This document shows, piece after piece, positions 16,202 to 25,348 of a stretch of 64,000 bases of DNA (positions within the stretch are counted from its first letter, which is position 1; the number at the start of each line of letters is the position of its first letter). This DNA comes from Advenella sp. FME57 (GTDB lineage Bacteria; Pseudomonadota; Gammaproteobacteria; Burkholderiales; Burkholderiaceae_B): positions 1 through 64,000 of the forward strand of contig NZ_JABUXU010000010.1 of assembly GCF_014897675.1 (NCBI RefSeq). The letters run 5' to 3'. The position numbers were made by a program, and so were the translations under genes. The notes under the pieces were generated by a model. The model made no database searches and was not told where the DNA came from. It was given only the letters and a program-made list of their open reading frames with translations.

Positions 16202-18118
16202 TTATTTCCCAGCTGCTTGCATTTCTGATCTAGGATAGGCGCTCGCTTGGACTGATGAATTGGAACGAATCATTGTACGAAAGTACTCTGCTGTTTCCTC
16301 GTCAGTGCAATATACGTAACAGCCTTTCATTCCGCGAGTCATGAGGGTTCTGTACGTATTCTTGATGATGAGGCCAACCTCTGCTCTTACTTGCTCAGGG
16401 TCAGTTTTTAGTCTTGTCTTGTATCCTCGAATCGATTTGTCGTGCCGGTCTCTTTCTTCTGCGCGAGTAATAATTTGTCCGTCGCGTACAATGAAGTCTG
16501 GCCCGATAATGACACCGATGTAATCCACCTCAAGGCCTTGGCAAGTATGGATACATCCAACTTGTTCAATGGATTCTGGCGCAATAATCCATAGGCTGCC
16601 ATCTTTATCGAGATTCCATTGGCGGCGATATTCATCACCAATAATAATGTCATCTGCTTGAGAATTCCTCTTGCTTAACCAAGGCCAACAATATCCGGCA
16701 ACGACTCGGGCTCGGTTCCGATCGTTCTTCGCTTCAATTGCCTCGTGAAGCGCTTGAGGAGATTCAAATACACGGAAATCGTATTCAGAAGTGTCCAAGA
16801 TTTGATTCGCAGTTGGACGGATGTCAAGCGTGTTGTCCAACCACGCCAGGTACCCGTCAGATCCGCTGCAACGAAATTGTGAGGCAAGTTCATATTCCTC
16901 GATAGTCGCTCCCTTAGCGGCAGCAAACTCACGGATTGCTTGCTTTGAACCTATATCGCTTAATGTGACGCGTTGGTCTTCATCAATGAAAAAGACGGTG
17001 CAAGCTGAGGCGTTGATGAGTTCCTGGACTTGGTTTTCGCCAAGATTTCCATACAGGCCGCTCTTTTCGTTCAGGCGATGTGCTTCGTCAACGATCAGAA
17101 AATCGTAGACATTGGGCTCTGCATCAAAAAAACGTCCTGACCCTGAAAAGAGACTCGAGAACTTACTTCTGGTAATCGTTCCTGCCAATTTTGATTGATA
17201 AACAACACGAGGGGCAGCGTTCTTTGAGACATATTGACCTAGCAGACCCGCGCTAGTCAAACGCACGAGCAAGTTAATCGCAACTACGGTCTTGCCTGTT
17301 CCTGGCCCGCCTTCGATAATAATGACTTTGGGTGAGGCGGCAGAGGCGGCGCGTGCAGAGGCTAACGTTGCTTCGAATACTTCCTTTTGATCGTCAATCA
17401 GGACAAACTCTGGTTGCGCGGTCAGGAGCCCTTTTAGCGCATCGGCCAGTGCTTTCGAGGGTCGAATGCGGCCGTTAGCAAGTTCATAGAGTACTTCTTT
17501 CGAGTCGCCGTACTTAACATGCTGTTTGATAAAACTGCGAAGATGCTCTTGTTCTTTGGCACCCTTTAGAAATAGCGGAGCTTTCTCGGTATACCCGGAG
17601 TAATATGGATTGTCTATTACGCCGTCTCGCGCATAATTATGCAAAAAAGCGCAAGGTTTGATCGCTATTCCTCCGTTATATACCGCTTCGTTAAAGCCTT
17701 CCAGTAATGACGCATACGACCAAGCTTGGTACGAGGGATGGACAACCTCCCTAAGCCCTTTGCCTAAATACGTCACCACAATCCCATCTTTATCGGTCGA
17801 GACTGCTTTTTCCCATTGCTTGATTTCGATAACGATGGCGTTTTTGCTGCCGGTTGAGTCCCGCCCAGTCAGCGTGACGTCTATTCTTTTCGCGGATTGG
17901 GGAATGTGTAGTTCGACAGCGACGCCAATTTGATCGGGGATCTCGTCATCGCGTAATACACGCGCAATGTAACCAAGAGACTCCCTCCACGAACGGATCT
18001 CAGAGCTATTGACTCGTCTACCAGTGGCGGCCACAAAGCGCGTCAGAATGACCTCTTCGATGTCATCGAAGTCGATATGATTCAGAAACTGCCTCTTGTC
18101 GGCTTCGTAAACGATCAT
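16202..18118 (-). CDS. DUF2075-type nuclease-helicase
   Basis: The 638-residue protein has three parts. The N-terminal region has a PD-(D/E)xK nuclease pattern (D80 in KRIDVTL, then E98-I-K100 in VIEIKQW). The helicase core follows, with Walker A GGPGTGKT at residues 270-277, Walker B FLIVDEAHRL and the arginine-containing SQFRCSGSDGYLAW. The C-terminal region carries superfamily-1-like motifs (HTCQGLEVDYIGVIIG, NTYRTLMTRGMKG). Proteins of this build occur in phage-defence islands. It is probably the upstream partner of the HNH enzyme, with a 155-bp gap between them. Confidence 0.87.
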   Translation of the reverse strand: MIVYEADKRQFLNHIDFDDIEEVILTRFVAATGRRVNSSEIRSWRESLGYIARVLRDDEIPDQIGVAVELHIPQSAKRIDVTLTGRDSTGSKNAIVIEIKQWEKAVSTDKDGIVVTYLGKGLREVVHPSYQAWSYASLLEGFNEAVYNGGIAIKPCAFLHNYARDGVIDNPYYSGYTEKAPLFLKGAKEQEHLRSFIKQHVKYGDSKEVLYELANGRIRPSKALADALKGLLTAQPEFVLIDDQKEVFEATLASARAASAASPKVIIIEGGPGTGKTVVAINLLVRLTSAGLLGQYVSKNAAPRVVYQSKLAGTITRSKFSSLFSGSGRFFDAEPNVYDFLIVDEAHRLNEKSGLYGNLGENQVQELINASACTVFFIDEDQRVTLSDIGSKQAIREFAAAKGATIEEYELASQFRCSGSDGYLAWLDNTLDIRPTANQILDTSEYDFRVFESPQALHEAIEAKNDRNRARVVAGYCWPWLSKRNSQADDIIIGDEYRRQWNLDKDGSLWIIAPESIEQVGCIHTCQGLEVDYIGVIIGPDFIVRDGQIITRAEERDRHDKSIRGYKTRLKTDPEQVRAEVGLIIKNTYRTLMTRGMKGCYVYCTDEETAEYFRTMIRSNSSVQASAYPRSEMQAAGK

Positions 18119-18249
18119 TGTGGTTTTGCCTTTTCATACGTATTTTTACTTATACGCTATTCTAAGCGGTTGGTTACGATATGTAAAAGGGCAGGGGCTT
18201 GCTTGGTTGATTTGGGTCCTGACTTAATAGATAAAGCGTGGCTGCTGAT

Positions 18250-19428
18250 CTATATGGGTTGTCCACTAGCCAATACCACCCCCAACCCCTCCCGCAAATC
18301 CCTAACAAACTCCCGCGGCACCTCCAACGACGGAAAATGCCCGCCAGCCTCAGGCTCCCTCCACCTCACAATCTTCCGATACCGCTCCTGCGCCCAGGGA
18401 CGCGGGCACTTTTCAATATCCCTGGGATAGATGCTGATTGCCGCCGGAACATCTACCCGGAGTTCGGGATCAAGCGAGTTGTGGCTCTCGAAATAGATGC
18501 GGGCGGCCGATGCGCCGCTGCGCGTTAGCCAATACAGGGTGACGTTGTCAAGAATGCGATCTCGGGAAATCCGCTCGAACGGGCTGTCTTCGCTGTCTGT
18601 CCACTCATAGAACTTGTCCAGGATCCAGGCAAGCAGCCCGACCGGGGAGTCGACTAGTGCGTAGCCGATGGTCTGGGGCCGGGTTGCCTGTTGCTTGGCG
18701 TAGGCTGCACGATACTGCCAGAAGTCGCGGGTTTGCTCGGTCCATTGGCGCTCGGCCGGCGTTAGCCCCTCTGTTGTCAACCCTGGCGGCGCCTGCGCGA
18801 GTGTTGAGTGGATGCCAAGAACGTGGTCCGGAAAGCGGCCGGCCAGGATGGTGGTGATCACGCCGCCCCAGTCGCCGCCGTGGGCTGCGAATTTGCTGTA
18901 GCCCAGTCTTCCCATGAGTTCCACCCAGGTGGCTGCGATTTTCTCGGTTCCCCAGCCGGTGGTGGTCGGCTTGTCGCTGTAGCCAAAGCCGGGCAGCGAT
19001 GGGGCTACAACATGGAACGCCGGCGTATCTGCGTCTTTGGGGTCTGCCAGCTCCTCGATGATATCGACAAACTCGGCAACACTGCCTGGCCAGCCGTGCG
19101 TCATGATCAGGGGCGTGGCGTCGGCGCGCTCGGAGCGGCGGTGCAGGAAGTGGATTCCCAGGCCATCGATAGTCGTTCGGAACTGGCCGATCTGGTTAAG
19201 GCGCGCTTCAAACGCTCGCCAATCATAGTCGGTGCGCCAGTAATTCACGATATCGATAAGGTCCGCGAGCGGCACGCCCTGGTCCCAGCGGTGCGGGTCG
19301 GGGGCGGGGCGATAGACCGTCTCGGCCTCTGGCAGCCGCGCTGCGGCTAATCGGGCACGCAGATCGTCCAGGTCGGCGTCGGTTGCGTGGGCTTCAAATG
19401 CGTGTACTTCGTTGGTCAGGCTAGGCAT
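18250..19428 (-). CDS. epoxide hydrolase with N-terminal EHN domain
   Basis: The 392-residue protein has the N-terminal EHN lid domain (ADLDDLRARLAAARLPE, YWRTDYDWRAFEARLN) and the hydrolase core. The oxyanion motif is HGWPGS and the nucleophile Asp lies in GGDWGG. The late catalytic His region is GGHFPSLEVP. This is the juvenile-hormone/microsomal epoxide hydrolase type. It is divergent from the CGNR regulator gene, whose operators lie in its promoter. Confidence 0.93.
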   Translation of the reverse strand: MPSLTNEVHAFEAHATDADLDDLRARLAAARLPEAETVYRPAPDPHRWDQGVPLADLIDIVNYWRTDYDWRAFEARLNQIGQFRTTIDGLGIHFLHRRSERADATPLIMTHGWPGSVAEFVDIIEELADPKDADTPAFHVVAPSLPGFGYSDKPTTTGWGTEKIAATWVELMGRLGYSKFAAHGGDWGGVITTILAGRFPDHVLGIHSTLAQAPPGLTTEGLTPAERQWTEQTRDFWQYRAAYAKQQATRPQTIGYALVDSPVGLLAWILDKFYEWTDSEDSPFERISRDRILDNVTLYWLTRSGASAARIYFESHNSLDPELRVDVPAAISIYPRDIEKCPRPWAQERYRKIVRWREPEAGGHFPSLEVPREFVRDLREGLGVVLASGQPI

Positions 19429-19470
19429 AAGATCTCCTTGCGATCGTGGGTCCGGCCATGAACTATTGCG

Positions 19471-19529
19471 AACCGGCTAAGATGGTTGTAACATGTCATC
19501 AACAATAACGTCAACCAGCTAAGGTGGTT
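19471..19529. promoter_or_regulatory. tandem palindromic operators in the epoxide hydrolase / CGNR promoter
   Basis: AACCGGCTAAGATGGTT (19471-19487) and AACCAGCTAAGGTGGTT (19513-19529) are near-identical direct repeats, each itself a near-palindrome. Their starts are 42 bp apart, which is four helical turns. The second ends 2 bp before the regulator's ATG and covers its ribosome site, so bound protein should block its own expression. Confidence 0.78.
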
Positions 19530-19531
19530 CC

Positions 19532-20107
19532 ATGAGTACTGAATATCCTGACTTTCGCCTCGGTAATGTGCTGGCCACCAGCTTCACGGGGACGCTTTCT
19601 GAGCGTTGTGGTAATCCTATCGAGCGCATTCCCACGGCGCAGCGGCTTGTCGACTGGCTGGCCGTCTATGGCCTGGCGGTGCAAATGTGTACCACAACCC
19701 AGTTCAACCGCGCCCGGGAGCTAAGGGAAGCCATTCACGCCGCTGCGACAGCCGCCGCCATTGGAAGCGCGCCGCCAGCATCTGCCATCCAGGTCATCAA
19801 CGACTGCAGCGCTGCGGGCAAGGCAGCCGCATTCCTGACGCACGGCGGCAAGCGGATATGGAAGCTTGGCTCGACATCCAGCGTGGAAGATGCCTTAAGC
19901 GTAATCGCCGCCGATGCGATCAGCATCCTGGCAGGCGAACGGGACGGAAAACTGGCCTTGTGTGCATCGCCCAGTTGCCAGGCCGCGTTCTTTGATACCA
20001 GCCAGAGTCGCACCCGCAGATGGTGTGATATGGGTACGTGTGGGAATAAGGAGAAGAAAGCGCGGTTTGTGGCGAAACGGCGGGGGAAGGCTAGGGCGGG
20101 GGAGTGA
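19532..20107 (+). CDS. CGNR zinc-finger / ABATE-domain transcriptional regulator
   Basis: The 191-residue protein has an N-terminal helical ABATE-type ligand domain. The C-terminal metal-binding region reads CASPSCQAAFFDTSQSR, then RRWCDMGTCGNKEKKARF, with the diagnostic CGNR-type spacing (CGNK here). It is divergent from the epoxide hydrolase and most likely represses both genes through the tandem operators. Confidence 0.88.
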   Translation: MSTEYPDFRLGNVLATSFTGTLSERCGNPIERIPTAQRLVDWLAVYGLAVQMCTTTQFNRARELREAIHAAATAAAIGSAPPASAIQVINDCSAAGKAAAFLTHGGKRIWKLGSTSSVEDALSVIAADAISILAGERDGKLALCASPSCQAAFFDTSQSRTRRWCDMGTCGNKEKKARFVAKRRGKARAGE

Positions 20108-20418
20108 TTGGGGTGACTGGTGCTTCGGGTAGGAGCAGGCCTGCGACATATGTTTAATCGACAACCGTTTTTGATGGTGACGCAAACCAACTGACTGGGT
20201 TCAGTGCCTGGAAAGCAATGCCCATATACCAGACTAGGACGATGCACTGAACAATGACGAAACGAAAAGTAAAAATTTGGCGCTCTTGGTTTCGTAAATG
20301 GTAATTTTCAATGGATTCTATCTAATCGTGCGTTTTGATATGTAATGAGCCCAGAGGGCCGTTTCACCATAATTGAAGAATACAGAACGAAATTTAACAA
20401 CGAGACCAAAGGAAAAAC
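20108..20418. other. intergenic, no gene seen
   Basis: The 311 bases become more AT-rich towards 20340-20418 and probably hold the promoter of the small membrane gene at 20419. No conserved protein or RNA pattern was recognised. Confidence 0.5.
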
Positions 20419-20703
20419 ATGATTACCCTTGCTTTGCCGGCTCTAATTTTGTCGTATATTGCAGGTCGATTTACCTCGGTAAAAATATCCGTCATTCTGC
20501 TGACAGTGCTGCTAGTGGTACTGGTTGGATGGGTCTTTTTTATGACGTCCGAGGGGCGCACACAACTGGCAGCGATGTATGATTCATCTGTGCTTGTCGC
20601 ACTCCTGGCAGGGCATCTAGCCTTTCCTATTTTCGTCGCCGCTACCTACGGTTTGCTTATAGGCCAGTGGTCTCAAAAACGACGGAAGAGCCAGAAAGGA
20701 TAA
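20419..20703 (+). CDS. small membrane protein of unknown function
   Basis: The 94-residue protein has three hydrophobic segments (MITLALPALILSYIAGRF, KISVILLTVLLVVLVGWVFF, ALLAGHLAFPIFVAATYGLL) and a basic tail KRRKSQKG facing the cytoplasm. AAAGGAAA precedes the ATG. No family was recognised. Confidence 0.68.
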   Translation: MITLALPALILSYIAGRFTSVKISVILLTVLLVVLVGWVFFMTSEGRTQLAAMYDSSVLVALLAGHLAFPIFVAATYGLLIGQWSQKRRKSQKG

Positions 20704-20723
20704 ACAATAGCTGGAACCAAAAT

Positions 20724-21164
20724 ATGAACTATAAGACTTTTTACAGACTCTCCTTAAGTGTTCCTGTTCTGGTGCCATTGCTTTTTTACTTATTATCTTT
20801 ATCGAATGCTCCCGATAAGTTTTCAAATTTACTGATGGCGTCATTGACATTTGGCGGCATTCAATACTTGTTTTTCGCCGCCGTCATGGTTTATTTGATT
20901 GGTCGTCTCGGATCTCTCAGGGAAATAAAAATATTATTCTGGTGCTCGCCACTTATTTATATCATCTTCGCAACTATTGGTTGGCATGTGTTTGATGCAT
21001 GGATGTACCTCAAGTCAATGAAACAAATGTCTGTTGACGATGTCTTCGGGCCACTGCTTTTCTTTTCGATATTCGGATCGTTATTTGGCTATATCTATTG
21101 TTTGATCATCGAGATGCTTTTTCAAATATTCAAAGCGCATGGAGGGATTGCTAAGGATTCTTAG
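20724..21164 (+). CDS. membrane protein of unknown function
   Basis: The ATG at 20724 gives 146 residues starting MNYKTFYRLSLSVPVLVPLL. There are four hydrophobic segments, the last ending YIYCLIIEMLFQIFKAHGG. It follows the previous membrane gene after 20 bp, so the two likely form a unit. A longer frame from 20667 would overlap the upstream gene and has no ribosome site. Confidence 0.68.
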   Translation: MNYKTFYRLSLSVPVLVPLLFYLLSLSNAPDKFSNLLMASLTFGGIQYLFFAAVMVYLIGRLGSLREIKILFWCSPLIYIIFATIGWHVFDAWMYLKSMKQMSVDDVFGPLLFFSIFGSLFGYIYCLIIEMLFQIFKAHGGIAKDS

Positions 21165-21200
21165 CAGCCCACCATTAAGATACAACCCTCCCAACGCACC

Positions 21201-21899
21201 CTAATTTTCCTTGGCCGCCGCAGAAAATTTCTCAACCAAATGTTTAGGCCCTGAAACGATCAGGATATCTCCGGGCAGAATACGGGTTTCTGGCGTTGCA
21301 TGAACAAAATCTTCGTTGCTTCGTTTGACCCCAACAATGGTGACGCCAAATTTTCCGCGAACGATGGATTCGGTCAGTGATTTATTATGTGTTGGAGGAG
21401 GGGCCCAGATTTTTGCGATGGCATACCCGTCATCGAATTCTATGTAATCCATCATCCGGGAGGTGACCATATGCGCGATTCGTCGCCCCATATCGGCCTC
21501 TGGGTACACCACGTGATGGGCGCCGATGCGCTGGGCGATATGGCCGTGCTTGGGCGACATGGCCTTGACCCATATGTCCTTGATGTTTAGTTCGCTAACA
21601 GCCAGCAAGGCCATTAGGTTTGCAGACATATCGTTACCAATGCTGATTATTGCATGTGAAAAATCCGCAACCCCCAACTGACGTAAAACCTGGGCATCCG
21701 TGGCGTCTGCCTGTACGGCATAAGTGAGTTTATGCGCCCATTCCTGCACGGTCTCTTCACTGGAGTCAATGCCCATCACATCGTTTCCCAATTCGATCAG
21801 GGATTGAGCGACCGCACCACCAAAAGTGCCCAGACCGATGACGATAATACTGTCACTTTGAGAAAAGGCGTACTGTTCTGTAAATAGGCTACCCAACAA
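21201..21899 (-). CDS. ktrA: potassium channel regulatory subunit KtrA (RCK domain)
   Basis: The 232-residue protein has the RCK N-domain nucleotide-binding motif IVIGLGTFGGAVAQSLIELG, then D at GIDSSEE. It also has a TrkA-C-like C-domain (RGKFGVTIVGVKRSNEDFVH, then LPGDILIVSGPK). The likely start is TTG at 21899 with GGAG 7 nt before it, overlapping the ktrB stop by 11 bp, so translation is coupled. It gates KtrB in response to bound nucleotide. Confidence 0.9.
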   Translation of the reverse strand: MLGSLFTEQYAFSQSDSIIVIGLGTFGGAVAQSLIELGNDVMGIDSSEETVQEWAHKLTYAVQADATDAQVLRQLGVADFSHAIISIGNDMSANLMALLAVSELNIKDIWVKAMSPKHGHIAQRIGAHHVVYPEADMGRRIAHMVTSRMMDYIEFDDGYAIAKIWAPPPTHNKSLTESIVRGKFGVTIVGVKRSNEDFVHATPETRILPGDILIVSGPKHLVEKFSAAAKEN

Positions 21900-23217
21900 T
21901 TGGATGCTCCTCTGCGTAGCGATATGGCCTGTAGCGCTGATCCAGCGCCAGTGAGGCGGCTAACGTGATCGTTCCGACTCGGCCAATATACATCAAGGTT
22001 ATGAGGGTAAGTTTACCCGAAGCCGGCAGATCTGCGGTAATTCCCGTAGACAGGCCGACTGTGGCAAACGCTGAAATAACTTCAAAAATGACTTTGTCCA
22101 TCGGCAGATTGCTGCCGAACAGGATAATGGTGGTGCCTACTACAATTGAGGTGCTGCTGAGCATGAGTACGGTAATCGCCTGACGCTGAGCGTTAAGCGA
22201 GATGCGCCGTCCGAACGCTTCGGTGTCCGATCGGCCTTTTATTTCCGACCAGACCATAAGAACCAAAATGAGAAACGTGCCCACTTTTACGCCACCGGCC
22301 GTGCCGCCGCTACCGCCACCGATGAACATTAAAAGGTAATTCAACGCCAGGCTGGCTTGCGTGAGGGCGCCGGTATCTATCGAATTGAACCCTGCGGTCC
22401 TGGCGGTCACAGAGGCAAAACTTGCGGCAGCAAGTTTATCGTGCAAACTCATATTCCCCAGCGTTCCGGCGTTATCCCATTCAAATAGCAATGTGCCGAT
22501 ACACCCGGCCAGCAGCAGGGCCGCCGTTCCAATTAAAGTCAGTTTTGTATGCAGTGACCAGTGGCGAGGATCGTTTAATCTAGTCTTAAGATCATGTAAA
22601 ACAGGAAACCCCAGCCCGCCTACGATGATGGCAAACATGACAGGCGAAATAATCCAGAAATCCCCTGCGTATCTGACCAGGCTATCGCTATGTAAAGAGA
22701 ACCCTGCATTATTAAACGCCGATACGGCATGAAAAAAACCATTCCACAGCGCCTGCGGCCAGTCCATGCCATAGTGTGTCTGGAATCGAATGGTAAGAAT
22801 GATGGTCAGGCCAATTTCTATTATTACGGTGATCAATAATATTAATTTGGCGACACCCTTGATATCTCCCAGGCTGATGGCGTTTTTCTCGGCCTGGGTA
22901 ATCATTTTCATGCGCAGCTGCAAGGAGCTGTTTACCATCAAGCCCAGCAGCGTAGCGAAGGTCATGATGCCGAACCCGCCAACTTGAAAGAGAATGAGGA
23001 TGACCCATTGTCCGAACGTTGACCAATGCGTCCCGGTGTCGACAACGCCCAGCCCGGTTACGCATACGGCAGAAACAGACGTAAAAAGCGCGGTAATCCA
23101 GTGCGTCACTTCACCTTGGCTGCTTGATATTGGCAGCATGAGCGCGCACGTTCCTACTGTAATTGCCAACAAAAAGCCTAACGCAACGGTCTGGGCAGGA
23201 CGAAATAAACTTTTCAT
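21889..23217 (-). CDS. ktrB: potassium uptake channel KtrB (TrkH/KtrB family)
   Basis: The 442-residue membrane protein has four pore repeats of the SKT family. Selectivity-filter-like segments read SVSAVCVTGLGVVDTG, FHAVSAFNNAGFSL, SVTARTAGFNSIDTG and SAFATVGLSTGI, each with the conserved Gly. It imports K+ coupled to Na+. It is the first gene of the ktrBA pair. Confidence 0.94.
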   Translation of the reverse strand: MKSLFRPAQTVALGFLLAITVGTCALMLPISSSQGEVTHWITALFTSVSAVCVTGLGVVDTGTHWSTFGQWVILILFQVGGFGIMTFATLLGLMVNSSLQLRMKMITQAEKNAISLGDIKGVAKLILLITVIIEIGLTIILTIRFQTHYGMDWPQALWNGFFHAVSAFNNAGFSLHSDSLVRYAGDFWIISPVMFAIIVGGLGFPVLHDLKTRLNDPRHWSLHTKLTLIGTAALLLAGCIGTLLFEWDNAGTLGNMSLHDKLAAASFASVTARTAGFNSIDTGALTQASLALNYLLMFIGGGSGGTAGGVKVGTFLILVLMVWSEIKGRSDTEAFGRRISLNAQRQAITVLMLSSTSIVVGTTIILFGSNLPMDKVIFEVISAFATVGLSTGITADLPASGKLTLITLMYIGRVGTITLAASLALDQRYRPYRYAEEHPIVG

Positions 23218-23510
23218 TCTAGTTAGTGTTGACAGGTTGGATGTTTATTTGCAATAGGGGTGTTCTTGCAATCGGTTTTTTTGCTTTTTTGCATTCGGGA
23301 TGTTAGTTTGCAATAGTACCTTGGCTGAACGGCCAAGTTGTTGAATGTCGGATAGGCAGGAAAAATTAATTGTCTCTGCATTTTTTCGGACATAAAGTCG
23401 CTTTTGCCCTGCGGCACAGGTTACATTCGGGAAAAGTTCTGATCTGTTTGTTGACGTAGCCGAGCGATATGTTCCGTATATCCTTAAAAGGCGTTAAAGG
23501 AAAAACCCAT
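23218..23510. other. intergenic, divergent promoter region
   Basis: These 293 bases separate ktrB from the glycosyltransferase gene. No reading frame with recognisable similarity was seen. Confidence 0.5.
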
Positions 23511-24749
23511 ATGCGTGTGGCCATTCAAACCTTAGGCACCAGAGGCGATGTTCAACCCTACATCGCATTGGCGCTTGGACTGATCAACCAGGGTCATGAG
23601 GTGCAAATTACCGCACCGGTTCAATTCGATGCCATGGTTCGCGAGCGCGGCATCGCCTTTGCGCCGCTTCCGGGCGAATTTCTGGCGCTCCTTGACACGC
23701 CGCAAGGGAAGGCTGCGATAGCAGGCAGCCAGGGTTTCACCGCGGGCCTCAAACTGCTCAAACATATGCGCCCGCTGATGCGGCGGCTGCTGGAAGAGGA
23801 GTGGGCCGCCGTCAAGGCGTTCGCACCCGATATTATTGTGTCCCACCCGAAATCAATCGCTTCGCCGCACATGGCCCAAGTCCTTAAATGCCCATTCATT
23901 CTTGCATCGCCACTGCCCGGCTTTACGCCAACCTCTGCCTTCCCGAGCCCGATGCTGCCCTTTGCGACTTTGGGGCCGTTGAACCGTGCCAGCCATAGTC
24001 TGGCCATCAAGGGCGCGCAGTTTTTGTTCGCAAAGCTGATCCGCGATTGGCGAGAGGCCTCGCTGGGTCTTTCTGGCCGTTCCCGCGGCGTTGCCAAGCC
24101 TGCTGGCACGCTCTATGCTTATAGCCCCCATGTTCTCCCTGTACCATCGGACTGGGACAGCACTGTCCTGGTCAGTGGCTATTGGTTTCTGGATGATGAG
24201 GATTGGCGGCCGTCTTATGCGCTTGCGTCCTTTCTGGATGCCGGTGAGCCTCCCGTTTACGTCGGCTTTGGCAGTATGCCCGGCCTGGATCCGCAGAAAA
24301 CCACAGAGATTATTATTGAAGCCCTTGCCAGCGCGGGCAAGCGTGGATTGCTGGCTAGTGGCGGTGGTGCGCTGGGGGCGGTAGAGAACATGCCGGCCCA
24401 CATCTATATTGTTGCAGACGCGCCGCACCACAAACTGTTTCCCCACGTGGGGGCGACTATTCATCATGGCGGCGCAGGAACGACGGGGGCGTCGCTGCGT
24501 GCGGGCAAGCCCACGACGATTTGTCCGTTTTTCGGGGACCAACCTTTTTGGGGAAGGCGCGTTGCGGATCTGGGCGTCGGGCCGACGCCACTGGATCGCA
24601 AGGCGTTGTCGGTTGACAGCGTCGCGGCGGCAATCGCGGCGATGGACGACCCGCAGATGCGCGAGCGCGCAGCCGCATTGGGCGCTGCGATTGGCCAGGA
24701 GAATGGCATTGCTGCCGCCGTTAAATTCGTTGAAGAGAGAGGCCGTTGA
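23511..24749 (+). CDS. UGT-type glycosyltransferase
   Basis: ATG at 23511 is chosen because AAAGGA lies about 9 nt upstream; the earlier frame start at 23469 has none. The 412-residue GT-B enzyme has the N-terminal motif TLGTRGDVQPYIALALGL. The C-terminal nucleotide-sugar site is IHHGGAGTTGASLRAGKPT, then CPFFGDQPFWGRRV. This is the pattern of GT1 enzymes acting on lipophilic acceptors (sterol, flavonoid or rhamnolipid type). The gene stands alone. Confidence 0.9.
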   Translation: MRVAIQTLGTRGDVQPYIALALGLINQGHEVQITAPVQFDAMVRERGIAFAPLPGEFLALLDTPQGKAAIAGSQGFTAGLKLLKHMRPLMRRLLEEEWAAVKAFAPDIIVSHPKSIASPHMAQVLKCPFILASPLPGFTPTSAFPSPMLPFATLGPLNRASHSLAIKGAQFLFAKLIRDWREASLGLSGRSRGVAKPAGTLYAYSPHVLPVPSDWDSTVLVSGYWFLDDEDWRPSYALASFLDAGEPPVYVGFGSMPGLDPQKTTEIIIEALASAGKRGLLASGGGALGAVENMPAHIYIVADAPHHKLFPHVGATIHHGGAGTTGASLRAGKPTTICPFFGDQPFWGRRVADLGVGPTPLDRKALSVDSVAAAIAAMDDPQMRERAAALGAAIGQENGIAAAVKFVEERGR

Positions 24750-24869
24750 AACGCAGTTCAGCGCATCACAGAAGTGGCGATGAACTGCGGCTTCAAGGAC
24801 GTCTCGCATTTCAGCAGGGCGTTTCGGGCAATGTTCGGCACCGCTCCTTCATCGATAGGGCGTGGGTAA
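24750..24869 (+). pseudogene. C-terminal scrap of an AraC-family regulator
   Basis: Directly behind the glycosyltransferase stop and in the same frame, about 40 codons read RITEVAMNCGFKDVSHFSRA, then FRAMFGTAPSS. This is the second HTH of AraC/XylS regulators. No upstream half exists, so a deletion joined this tail to the glycosyltransferase gene. Confidence 0.75.
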
Positions 24870-24885
24870 AAGCCAATCAGAACGT

Positions 24886-24928
24886 TAGCGTAATTTCACG
24901 AACTTATCGAGAATGGATCAGTGCACCT
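24886..24928. repeat. dispersed repeat, copy 1
   Basis: TAGCGTAATTTCACGAA is identical to 44589-44605, and the next 26 bases still match at most positions (AGAAT, AT, GTG, ACCT in register). The copy sits in a gene-free scar next to the AraC scrap. It could be the end of an extinct mobile element. Confidence 0.6.
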
Positions 24929-25348
24929 GAACTATCGAATAATCGCCCTCAGTACAGTCAAGCCTTGTTGACTCATTTTAGTAATACCTGCGTTGTAATA
25001 TCTGCGTTAATGAGTGCTGGGCTCTTCGATCAGCCCAAGACCCTTCGCACAAAAACGGCTTGCCAGCCAACCCGTTTGGCGACATACTCAGAACTTCAAG
25101 GGGAGCCCCCACGAGGGCAAGGTCCATTAAATCATCTGCGACCTGACACCTATTGTCTGTTTTTTTCGCCGTTCGGAACCGCCGAAATGGAGAATCCAAG
25201 GCCTGCAGCATTTACTGCGTGAATGCATGGCATTGTGCAGCCTATAAAACTTAACGTGCGTTTTGTTCGGTATGACCCGAGGTTCAATACTTCGGTCCCG
25301 AGCGTCGGGATCGGAAATCTGCAATCCAACTCAAATCGAGGAGCAAGC
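24929..25348. other. intergenic, no gene seen
   Basis: The frames through this stretch look random. The promoter of the gene at 25349 is probably in its last 150 bases. Confidence 0.5.
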
